The translations under genes and the position numbers were made by a program. From Rhodospirillales bacterium (lineage in GTDB: Bacteria > Pseudomonadota > Alphaproteobacteria > Rhodospirillales > Casp-alpha2): a DNA stretch of 10,147 nt. Location of the stretch: the NCBI GenBank assembly GCA_016187325.1, contig JACPJY010000238.1:1-10147 (forward strand), given 5' to 3'. This document shows positions 5,848-10,147 of the stretch, one piece after another. Under the pieces are notes generated by a model. The model did not search any database, had not been told where the DNA came from, and saw only the letters and a list, made by a program, of their open reading frames with translations. Within the stretch, counting starts at the first letter, position 1. Every line of letters starts with the position of its first letter.

Positions 5848-6170
5848 GGTTTGGCCTTGGTCTCGCCGGCGCCGGCTGGTCCATCGATGCAATGATAGAC
5901 GCTGACGCGCTTGCGGATGCCGATGCCGTAGGTGTCCTGAGCTCCCATCTGCACCAGCTTCGCCTGCTTGCCGAACTTGGCGCAGTGCTGCTCGGCGAGC
6001 AGCGTGGCGACGCCCGGATATTCGGCGAAATGCTCGATGGCGATATCGTCCGGGCCCGAGGTTACCGTACAGCCGGCGAGCGCGGCCGCGGCAAAGGCCG
6101 CCAGCACAAACGCCAGCCGTGCCGGGCGGTGCGCTCTATGAAGGCCCGGAATCAGCGCTTGGCCGCGCAT
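5844..6170 (-). CDS. Small secreted lipoprotein with two conserved-looking cysteines
   Basis: A 108-residue protein. A basic N-terminus with several Arg and His (residues 2-18) and a hydrophobic stretch LAFVLAAFAAAA precede the lipobox LAGC with Cys34, the expected acylation site, so the mature protein is probably a 75-residue periplasmic lipoprotein. The mature part has two further cysteines, Cys63 in EQHCAKFGKQA and Cys94 in VYHCIDG, well placed for a disulphide, and a central segment DTYGIGIRKR. The n-region is longer than usual, but no later ATG is available. The ribosome binding site is weak. It is the first gene of a three-gene leftward operon and overlaps the next gene by ATGA. I do not recognise a named family. 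Confidence 0.75.
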   Translation of the reverse strand: MRGQALIPGLHRAHRPARLAFVLAAFAAAALAGCTVTSGPDDIAIEHFAEYPGVATLLAEQHCAKFGKQAKLVQMGAQDTYGIGIRKRVSVYHCIDGPAGAGETKAKP

Positions 6171-6263
6171 GTTGCGTCACCCGTCCATGGACATCGCGTT
6201 CGTCGACCGTACACCAAGCACGGTGGCGACGCAAAAGACGGGCTGGGCGCGCGCGGCCCGCGT

Positions 6264-6365
6264 TCAGCGCAGCGCGTACGGCTTGAAACGGATCACGATC
6301 GCCGGGCGAAAGCGCGGCCGGATTCCGGCGGCGCGGGCAAGCGTGCGCAACAGCGTCCACATCAT
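6264..6365 (-). CDS. Doubtful 33-residue basic ORF
   Basis: The frame starts at ATG 6365 (a second ATG follows at once) and ends in TGA. The peptide begins MMWTLLRTLARAAG and ends FKPYALR, and is very rich in Arg. Of its 33 codons, 29 end in G or C, as expected of a translated frame in this genome. GGGAT lies about ten bases upstream, a weak ribosome binding site. It sits between the 50-residue membrane protein and the lipoprotein operon, on the same strand. No family is recognised, and the frame may be chance. Confidence 0.3.
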   Translation of the reverse strand: MMWTLLRTLARAAGIRPRFRPAIVIRFKPYALR

Positions 6366-6382
6366 CGTCGTTCGATCCCGGT

Positions 6383-6404
6383 GGGCCGGCGGCAATGCCG
6401 GCCC
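6383..6404 (-). terminator. Perfect hairpin after the 50-residue membrane protein gene
   Basis: GGGCCGGC (6383-6390) and GCCGGCCC (6397-6404) form a perfect 8-base-pair GC stem with a 6-base loop. Read leftward it begins 10 bases after the TAG at 6415-6417. No T-run follows, so it may be a factor-assisted terminator or a stabilising 3' hairpin. Confidence 0.35.
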
Positions 6405-6414
6405 GAGAGCCCCG

Positions 6415-6567
6415 CTAGGCCCCGACCCAGGCGAAGATCTTGGCGAAGTCGGTCCAGAAAAACAGCATCGCCGCGATGCTGTACAGCGCCACCGTCGACC
6501 ACAGAAGTGGGCTCTCCCACAGGTCGTTTTTCTCGACCTTCTTCATAACCCTGGTTGTCGCGTTCAT
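6415..6567 (-). CDS. 50-residue single-pass membrane protein
   Basis: A short but convincing gene: ATG at 6567 with GGGAGAAG about six bases upstream, TAG at 6415-6417, and third positions mostly G or C. The protein starts MNATTRVMKKVEKNDLWESP, a charged cytoplasmic-looking segment. One hydrophobic helix rich in aromatic residues follows (about residues 20-38, LLWSTVALYSIAAMLFFW), and it ends TDFAKIFAWVGA. The topology is probably N-in with a short, partly buried C-terminus. No known family is recognised. A degenerate CtrA-like pattern, TTAA-N7-TAAA, occurs about 60 bases upstream (6638-6624, leftward), but this is weak. A perfect hairpin follows the stop. Confidence 0.7.
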   Translation of the reverse strand: MNATTRVMKKVEKNDLWESPLLWSTVALYSIAAMLFFWTDFAKIFAWVGA

Positions 6568-6710
6568 GGTTCTTCTCCCGCGTTTTTGTCGGTTGGTTAT
6601 GAGAAACGCTAGGCGCCGGACTCTTTATGAATCGTTAACGGCACCCCGGGGGCGCCGCTGAAAACGGATAAGTCCTTGTACTTCAGTAAGTTGGAGATAG
6701 ATAGCCGGGC

Positions 6711-6908
6711 TTATTGACCCTGCTGCCGGGCTTTCATTGAATCGTAGGCGATCTTACCGCTGACATGCAGAAGGTCCTCGATCTCGCGGGTGGTGCAGGC
6801 GCCGGTCAATGCCGCTGCCAGCGACGTTGCCACCAGCGCGCCCGCCGCCCCGCGCCGCCACCGGGCGGGCGGCCGCAACCGGTCCTCGATCGATGCCATT
6901 GCCGTCAT
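6711..6908 (-). CDS. Small lipoprotein-like protein, possibly from a leaderless transcript
   Basis: A 65-residue protein from the ATG at 6908; another in-frame ATG at 6899 would give 62 residues. An Arg-rich n-region (residues 8-19) precedes a hydrophobic stretch GAAGALVATSLAAALTG and Cys38 in LTGACTT. This resembles a lipobox, but Thr rather than Leu stands at -3, so acylation is uncertain. The mature part is short and helical: REIEDLLHVSGKIAYDSMKARQQGQ. No ribosome binding site precedes either ATG, yet a good promoter (TTGCCA, 18 bases, TACTAT) ends seven bases before 6908, so translation may begin on a leaderless mRNA. No family is recognised. It is divergent from the 7072 gene. Confidence 0.65.
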   Translation of the reverse strand: MTAMASIEDRLRPPARWRRGAAGALVATSLAAALTGACTTREIEDLLHVSGKIAYDSMKARQQGQ

Positions 6909-6914
6909 GGTAAC

Positions 6915-6944
6915 ATAGTAGCTTAAAAATCCGGCCCCTGGCAA
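6915..6944 (-). promoter_or_regulatory. Promoter for the 6711-6908 gene, predicted leaderless
   Basis: Read leftward, TTGCCA (6944-6939) matches TTGACA at five of six positions, and after 18 bases TACTAT (6920-6915) follows. The expected start of transcription, 6-8 bases beyond, falls at 6909-6907, that is at the ATG at 6908. Confidence 0.45.
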
Positions 6945-7017
6945 AACGGCCGGCGGCGGCCGGAACCGGGGTCGTGCCGCGAATGCGATTTATTGTCGTT
7001 TCCGGCCAAACCACGGC

Positions 7018-7026
7018 TGTTATGCT
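7018..7026 (+). promoter_or_regulatory. Extended -10 promoter candidate for the 7072 gene
   Basis: TGTTATGCT fits TGnTATAAT with two mismatches in the hexamer; no clear -35 is present. Transcription would start near 7033, about 40 bases before the ATG. A short GC-rich hairpin, CGGCCG (6947-6952) with CGGCCG (6957-6962), lies between this and the divergent promoter. Confidence 0.3.
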
Positions 7027-7071
7027 TCCCCTAACGGCCCCATCAGTGCCGGCGGAACAAGGAGACGATCC

Positions 7072-7398
7072 ATGCGCCAAAGCCACGACTCGAAACACGC
7101 CCATTTCCTGAAGGAGATCGAACAGGCGATCCGCCTCGCCAACTGCGAGGTCCTCGGCAATCGGCTGAAGCCGATCACCAAGGACACCATCCTGCCGCTG
7201 GCGGTGTCGGTCGCCAAGCTGCGCGGCGATTACCTGGCTGAGGCGTTCCGCCTGGCCAGCTCTGACAAGGGCCGGGCGTTTAAAGACGAGGAAATCAACG
7301 GCCTCAAGAAATACCGGCAGTCTTACGAGGAGGCGCGTCGCGCCTTCGAGGCGCTGACCCTCGCCATCGACCGCGGCTACGTCGAAATAGCGGAATAA
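7072..7398 (+). CDS. Unrecognised 108-residue helical protein
   Basis: The ATG at 7072 has a strong ribosome binding site, AAGGAG, about eight bases upstream. The protein is soluble and reads as mostly helix: SKHAHFLKEIEQAIRLANCEV, then a Pro-containing turn LKPITKDTILPLA, VAKLRGDYLAEAFRLA, and a charged C-terminal helix pair around residues 74-99 (EEINGLKKYRQSYEEARRAFEAL). There is one Cys (25) and no signal peptide or membrane segment. The pattern of alternating charged and small hydrophobic residues suggests a helical bundle. I do not recognise the family. A gene of a membrane protein follows after 91 bases, but co-transcription is not certain. Confidence 0.8.
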   Translation: MRQSHDSKHAHFLKEIEQAIRLANCEVLGNRLKPITKDTILPLAVSVAKLRGDYLAEAFRLASSDKGRAFKDEEINGLKKYRQSYEEARRAFEALTLAIDRGYVEIAE

Positions 7399-7489
7399 TC
7401 GCCCGCGGCGATACCTGGGGGCTTGACGCAATGCCGCAGCAACGCCACAACGGACGACGAAGACCTTGCGGAGCTGAGGAGACGAGCCG

Positions 7490-7696
7490 ATGAGCGCCGG
7501 ATCGGGCTGGATCGTCTACGTACTCGCCGCGCTGCTGGCGGCGCTGTTCTGGCGCGCCATGCGTGGTCGCAGCTTGCAGGACATGTTCGACGCCGGCAAC
7601 CGCGAGCACCACCGGGTGTCGAAGATGCTGAAGAAGCACCCGGTCGGCGGTTCGTGGCGCGAGTTCCAAACCTGGATGGGTGACCGCCGCAAGTGA
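7490..7696 (+). CDS. Small single-pass membrane protein coupled to the TPR glycosyltransferase gene
   Basis: A 68-residue protein with a good ribosome binding site (GAGGAG, about eight bases before the ATG at 7490). Residues about 7-22, WIVYVLAALLAALFW, form one transmembrane helix near the N-terminus. The rest is hydrophilic, basic and cytoplasmic-looking (RAMRGRSLQDMFDAGNREHH and on to WMGDRRK). Its TGA overlaps the GTG of the following TPR gene (GTGA), so the two are probably translated together. An anchor for the TPR glycosyltransferase at the inner membrane would fit, but this is inference. No family is recognised. Confidence 0.75.
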   Translation: MSAGSGWIVYVLAALLAALFWRAMRGRSLQDMFDAGNREHHRVSKMLKKHPVGGSWREFQTWMGDRRK

Positions 7697-9378
7697 CCGC
7701 CGAGGCCGATGCGCTGCTCGCCGAAGCCCGCGGCCATCACCAGGCGGGCCGGCTGTTGGAGGCCGAGCGGCTGTACAAACGCCTCGCCGCCAAACGGCCG
7801 GCAGACGCGATGCTGTTGAGCCGGCTCGGCGCCGCCCTCGCCGGCCAGGGCAAGCTGGTGGAGGCGCTGGCGGCGTTGCGGCGTGCGCTCGAGATCGACG
7901 CCGACCTGGTCGACGCCCTCAACAACATCGGCATCGTGCACCGCTTGCAGGGGCGCGTTGAGGCCGCCGCCGAAGCGTTCAACCGCGCGCTCGCCATCAA
8001 CCCCGATCTCCTGTCGGCGCACGTGAATCTGGGCGCCCTCCTCTACGACGCCGGCAAGCCCGACGAAGCCGAGCAAGTTTATCGCCGGGCGCTCGCCATC
8101 GACCCCGACCTGGCCGAGGCCCACAACGGCCTCGGCGCGGTGCAGTTGGACCGGGGCGCCCTCGACGAGGCGGCCGCGGCCTTCGAGCGGGCGCTGGCCC
8201 TCGATCCCGGCCACGCCGTGGCGCTCAGCAACCTCGGCTCCGTGAAGCGGCAGCAGGGTGATCACTCCGGTGCCGCCGACTGCTACCGGCGCGCCCTCGT
8301 CATCCGCCCACGGCTGGTCGAGGCGCACGCCAACCTCGGCAACATGTTGCGCGGCGAGGGTGCGTTCGACGACGCGGCAGCGGCGCTGCGCCGCGCCCTC
8401 GATATCGACCGCAGCCATCCGGAGGCACATTGGAACCTGGCCGGATTGCTGCTGCTCAAGGGAAATTTCAAAGACGGCTGGGCCGAGTACGAGTGGCGCG
8501 CCAAGTGCCGCCAGTTCCGCGGCCTGAAATGGGACTTTGGGAAGCCGCGTTGGAACGGCACGGCGATCAGGCGCAAGCACATCCTGCTCTATGCCGAGCA
8601 GGGACTTGGCGACGCCATCCAGTTCGTCCGCTACGTGCCGCTGGTCGCCGAACAGGCCCGTCACGTGGTGGTGCGATGCCCGCCGCCGCTGGCTCGGCTG
8701 TTCGAAACGGTGGCCGGCGTCGCCGTCGTCGGACCCGACATTGAGACCAAGACACGCTTCCACGTGGCGGCGCCGCTGATGAGCCTGCCTGCCATCCTCG
8801 GCACCGACTTGGCAACGATCCCGAGCACCGTCCCCTACCTCGCCGCGCCGTCCGGCGTAGCTGCGCCGCTGGCCACGACAGCGGCGCCAGCCGGGACGTT
8901 GAAGGTCGGCTTGGCATGGGCCGGCAACCCGGAACATAAGAACGACCGCAATCGCTCCATCGACCTCGCACGTTTGGCGCCGCTGCTGGACACGCCCGGC
9001 TGCACCTTCTACAGCCTGCAGGTCGGGGCGGGGCGCGACGCCATCGGCCGCCTCTGCCTCGGCGACCGGATCACCGACCTCGGCCAGGGCTTCGGCGACT
9101 TCGCCGACACTGCCGCCACGATCGCGGCGCTGGATCTGGTGATCGCCGTCGACACCTCGGTGGCGCATCTCGCCGGCGCGTTGGCGAAGCCGGTATGGAC
9201 GTTGCTGCCGCGCGTGCCGGACTGGCGGTGGCTGATGGATCGCGACGACAGCCCTTGGTATCCGACCATGCGGCTGTTCCGGCAAAGAACCGCCGGCGAC
9301 TGGTCGGCCGTCGTCGCCGCCGTCGCGGCGGCGCTCCGCGATCGCGCCGCTCAGGGCGCGCCGGCGGCGGGCTCGTAG
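7693..9378 (+). CDS. TPR protein with a C-terminal GT9/OGT-like glycosyltransferase domain
   Basis: A 561-residue fusion. Residues about 6-277 hold around eight tetratricopeptide repeats of 34 residues, with the usual NLG, A-x-x-x-Y/F-x-x-AL and P-x-x-A-x-x-N/H-x-x-L spacing (for example AEAHNGLGAVQLDRGALDEA, 141-160). The C-terminal half is a GT-B-like domain: ILLYAEQGLGDAIQFVRY (297-314), KVGLAWAGNPEHKNDRNRSI (404-423) and DLVIAVDTSVAHLAGALAKP (481-500). The last is the nucleotide-sugar-side motif shared with ADP-heptose heptosyltransferases (GT9) and related TPR transferases. Such proteins modify proteins, including flagellins in some alphaproteobacteria, or surface polysaccharide; the acceptor here is unknown. 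The GTG start at 7693 overlaps the stop of the membrane protein gene. The 589-residue ORF on the opposite strand is a shadow of the repeats and high GC3. Confidence 0.9.
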   Translation: MTAEADALLAEARGHHQAGRLLEAERLYKRLAAKRPADAMLLSRLGAALAGQGKLVEALAALRRALEIDADLVDALNNIGIVHRLQGRVEAAAEAFNRALAINPDLLSAHVNLGALLYDAGKPDEAEQVYRRALAIDPDLAEAHNGLGAVQLDRGALDEAAAAFERALALDPGHAVALSNLGSVKRQQGDHSGAADCYRRALVIRPRLVEAHANLGNMLRGEGAFDDAAAALRRALDIDRSHPEAHWNLAGLLLLKGNFKDGWAEYEWRAKCRQFRGLKWDFGKPRWNGTAIRRKHILLYAEQGLGDAIQFVRYVPLVAEQARHVVVRCPPPLARLFETVAGVAVVGPDIETKTRFHVAAPLMSLPAILGTDLATIPSTVPYLAAPSGVAAPLATTAAPAGTLKVGLAWAGNPEHKNDRNRSIDLARLAPLLDTPGCTFYSLQVGAGRDAIGRLCLGDRITDLGQGFGDFADTAATIAALDLVIAVDTSVAHLAGALAKPVWTLLPRVPDWRWLMDRDDSPWYPTMRLFRQRTAGDWSAVVAAVAAALRDRAAQGAPAAGS

Positions 9379-9398
9379 GCCGCGACGTTGCGTTTAAT

Positions 9399-9421
9399 CC
9401 GGCCGCAAGCCGGTGTAGAAT
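9399..9421 (+). promoter_or_regulatory. Hairpin and promoter -10 between the TPR gene and the next small ORF
   Basis: CCGGC (9399-9403) and GCCGG (9409-9413) form a 5-base-pair hairpin, and TAGAAT (9416-9421) matches TATAAT at five of six positions. No good -35 is seen at the usual spacing; TTGCGT is 22 bases upstream. Transcription would start at about 9428, right at the ATG at 9429. Confidence 0.3.
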
Positions 9422-9428
9422 GTCGGCC

Positions 9429-9503
9429 ATGAGCGTCAATCCCACGCTGGCGCTCGGCGCGGTGCGCGGCGGGGGCAGTCGCGCCGGGAATTGGCCACGA
9501 TGA
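9429..9503 (+). CDS. Doubtful 24-residue ORF coupled to the next gene
   Basis: ATG at 9429 to TGA at 9501-9503, giving a 24-residue peptide MSVNPTLALGAVRGGGSRAG and four more residues. Its stop overlaps the ATG of the 56-residue gene as ATGA, so it could act as an upstream coupled or leader ORF, possibly read from a leaderless transcript beginning near 9428. Nineteen of its 24 codons end in G or C. No ribosome binding site and no family; it may be chance. Confidence 0.25.
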   Translation: MSVNPTLALGAVRGGGSRAGNWPR

Positions 9504-9670
9504 GCGCCGACGGCTTCGGCGGTTTCATCAACATGGCGGCTCGTTTGCTCTGCTTGCTCGGGTTCCACGACTATGCGGTAGTGTCGCGGACCTTCGGATT
9601 CGGGCCTTCTGGCGACGTCGAGAAAGTGGAATGCCGGCGTTGCGGCTATGTCACCGCGCGCAAGCCGTGA
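9500..9670 (+). CDS. 56-residue protein with a C-terminal CxxC motif
   Basis: The ATG at 9500 follows a weak GGGA stretch. The protein starts MSADGFGGFINMAARLLCLL, then GFHDYAVVSRTFGFGPSGDVEK, and ends in VECRRCGYVTARKP. The LLGFHDY followed by a C-terminal VECRRCG resembles small proteins with a half zinc-ribbon (as in DUF1660-type proteins), although only one CxxC pair (Cys45, Cys48) is present, plus Cys18. Metal binding would then need Cys18, His23 or a dimer. The start could alternatively be the Met at residue 12. Function is unknown. Confidence 0.6.
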   Translation: MSADGFGGFINMAARLLCLLGFHDYAVVSRTFGFGPSGDVEKVECRRCGYVTARKP

Positions 9671-9719
9671 GCCGGGCGCTGGGTCCCGGCGGCGTCCGGG
9701 CGGCGCCGTATTTTGGCCT

Positions 9720-9750
9720 TTGACCTGGCAGCCGACGATGCCAACATAAC
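9720..9750 (+). promoter_or_regulatory. Promoter candidate for the Flp pilin gene
   Basis: TTGACC (9720-9725) matches TTGACA at five positions; CATAAC (9745-9750) follows after 19 bases, a longer than ideal spacer. Transcription would start near 9757, about 42 bases before the pilin ATG. Confidence 0.3.
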
Positions 9751-9763
9751 AGTCGGCGCCCCA

Positions 9764-9786
9764 TGGACGGAAAAGTGGACGGAAAA
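9764..9786. repeat. Short tandem repeat in the pilin leader
   Basis: TGGACGGAAAA occurs twice, at 9764-9774 and 9776-9786, with a 12-base period. It lies 12-35 bases before the pilin ATG, just upstream of the ribosome binding site AGGAG. It may be a regulator- or RNA-binding site, or simply a small duplication. Confidence 0.45.
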
Positions 9787-9798
9787 CAGGAGCCGCCC

Positions 9799-9975
9799 AT
9801 GCTGACAACCACGTTCCGACGCTTGATCGGCTGCCAGTCCGGCGCTACCGCCATCGAATACGGGCTGATCGTCGGCCTGATTTTCCTGGTCATCGTCGCC
9901 TCGGTGACGCTGCTCTCTACCGACATGTCCAACATGTACAACACGGTCTCCAACGCGGCGACCGGCAACATGTAG
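9799..9975 (+). CDS. Flp/Fap-type (type IVb) pilin precursor
   Basis: A 58-residue prepilin of the Flp family, the major subunit of tight-adherence (Tad) pili used for surface attachment. The start at 9799 has AGGAG about seven bases upstream; an ATG at 9763 would add twelve residues across the tandem repeat. The leader MLTTTFRRLIGCQSG ends at Gly15. Predicted cleavage by a TadV/CpaA prepilin peptidase before Ala16 leaves ATAIEYGLIVGLIFLVIVAS, with the conserved Glu at +5 and Tyr at +6 of the Flp motif and a hydrophobic helix to about residue 40. The C-terminus TVSNAATGNM is short, as usual. No other tad gene is in the window; in this phylum pilin genes often lie apart. It is convergent with the gene at 9999 across 23 bases. 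Confidence 0.92.
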   Translation: MLTTTFRRLIGCQSGATAIEYGLIVGLIFLVIVASVTLLSTDMSNMYNTVSNAATGNM

Positions 9976-9998
9976 GCCGCACAGGCGAGGACGGCCCG

Positions 9999-10147
9999 TC
10001 AGTTCTTCTTGTCCCCGGCGAAGCTTTCGGCGTGAACGGCGATGCGGCTTGGCGGCCCGGGATCGGTGACTTCGCCGGGCGTGAACCACGTCAGCTTGTC
10101 ACGCAAGCCCACCACCGTGCCGACAATGACGATCGCCGGGCCCGGCA
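9999..10147 (-). CDS. Uroporphyrinogen-III C-methyltransferase, C-terminal end only
   Basis: Only the last 48 codons are inside the window; the gene continues beyond the right edge. The segment PGPAIVIVGTVVGLRDKLTWF is the characteristic C-terminal strand and helix of SUMT (CobA, or the CysG C-terminal domain), which uses SAM to methylate uroporphyrinogen III at C-2 and C-7 to precorrin-2, on the way to sirohaem and cobalamin. It is followed by a variable tail ending ESFAGDKKN and TGA at 9999-10001. Whether this is stand-alone SUMT or a CysG-type fusion cannot be told from the C-terminus. The frame is too short for routine ORF listing but clear by similarity. Confidence 0.85.
   Translation of the reverse strand, partial: PGPAIVIVGTVVGLRDKLTWFTPGEVTDPGPPSRIAVHAESFAGDKKN

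Noticed and set aside
6180..6263. Sigma-70-like pair TTGCGT and TACGGT upstream of the lipoprotein operon (leftward)
   Set aside because: Spacing is 17, but each hexamer matches consensus at only about three positions, which is expected by chance in this much sequence.
5892..6612. Plus-strand frames of 218 and 147 codons
   Set aside because: They lie opposite the lipoprotein and the 50-residue membrane protein genes, have no ribosome binding site and give low-complexity R/H/G-rich translations.
6639..6657. GC-rich inverted repeat CGGCACC/GGCGCCG after the 6711-6908 gene
   Set aside because: The arms contain a G-T wobble, and there is no T-run on the leftward side, so a terminator is not supported.
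7398..7412. ATCGCC/GGCGAT hairpin at the stop codon of the 7072 gene
   Set aside because: It has a 6-base stem and 3-base loop with no T-run on either strand; it is probably incidental.
7516..9285. A 589-codon open frame on the minus strand across the TPR gene
   Set aside because: It is a shadow: the plus strand has clear TPR repeats and glycosyltransferase motifs, and high GC3 leaves the antisense frame free of stops. Its translation is low-complexity and has no recognisable domain.
9728..9742. Sigma-54-like TGGC...TGC upstream of the pilin
   Set aside because: The distance between the GG and GC elements is 11 bases; the -24/-12 consensus needs 10, and the surrounding match is poor.

Overview
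The window looks like chromosomal DNA from a GC-rich, flagellated alphaproteobacterium, plausibly of the Rhodospirillales. This is inferred from the strong G/C bias at third codon positions, a FliN-type motor switch gene preceded by a CtrA-like TTAA-N7-TTAA box, a Flp-type pilin, and an alphaproteobacterial-style palindromic repeat between convergent genes. No tRNA, rRNA, insertion sequence, CRISPR array or phage gene is visible. The ends cut two genes: an acyl-CoA synthetase at the left and an uroporphyrinogen-III C-methyltransferase at the right.

Layout. Bases 1-1444 hold the C-terminal ~480 residues of an AMP-forming acyl-CoA synthetase (+). A palindromic repeat (about 1491-1585) separates it from two leftward small genes, 1607-1843 and 2120-2344, which are diverged tandem paralogues of unknown function. 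A 458-bp gene-poor stretch (2345-2802) follows. It carries a leftward promoter candidate, an unexplained leftward intrinsic terminator, a rightward extended -10 and the CtrA-like box. Then come fliN (2803-3090) and a small conserved-looking gene (3100-3303), closed by a terminator candidate.

Bases 3395-4980 hold the clearest metabolic unit: a type III polyketide synthase with its Cys-His-Asn triad, overlapping by GTGA a membrane methyltransferase of the isoprenylcysteine methyltransferase family. This pairing is the one known from Bacillus BpsA-BpsB and Streptomyces SrsA-SrsB, so O-methylated alkylpyrones or alkylresorcinols are the likely products. Its 3' end overlaps by 32 bp a convergent leftward operon (6170 to 4949) of a lipoprotein, a 58-residue membrane protein and a membrane-anchored retropepsin-like protease.

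Bases 6264-6908 hold further small leftward genes: a lipoprotein-like gene with a possibly leaderless promoter, a clear 50-residue membrane protein (6415-6567) and a doubtful 33-codon ORF. From 7072 transcription runs rightward: an unrecognised 108-residue helical protein, a 68-residue single-pass membrane protein, and a 561-residue TPR protein with a GT9/OGT-like glycosyltransferase domain, translationally coupled to the membrane protein. After it come a doubtful 24-codon ORF coupled by ATGA to a 56-residue CxxC protein, then a Flp/Fap pilin (9799-9975), convergent with the uroporphyrinogen methyltransferase gene.

I see no defence, toxin-antitoxin or mobile system. The points most worth following are the CtrA-like box at fliN, the PKS-methyltransferase pair, the orphan terminator at 2512-2539, the tandem paralogues, and the set of small coupled genes.
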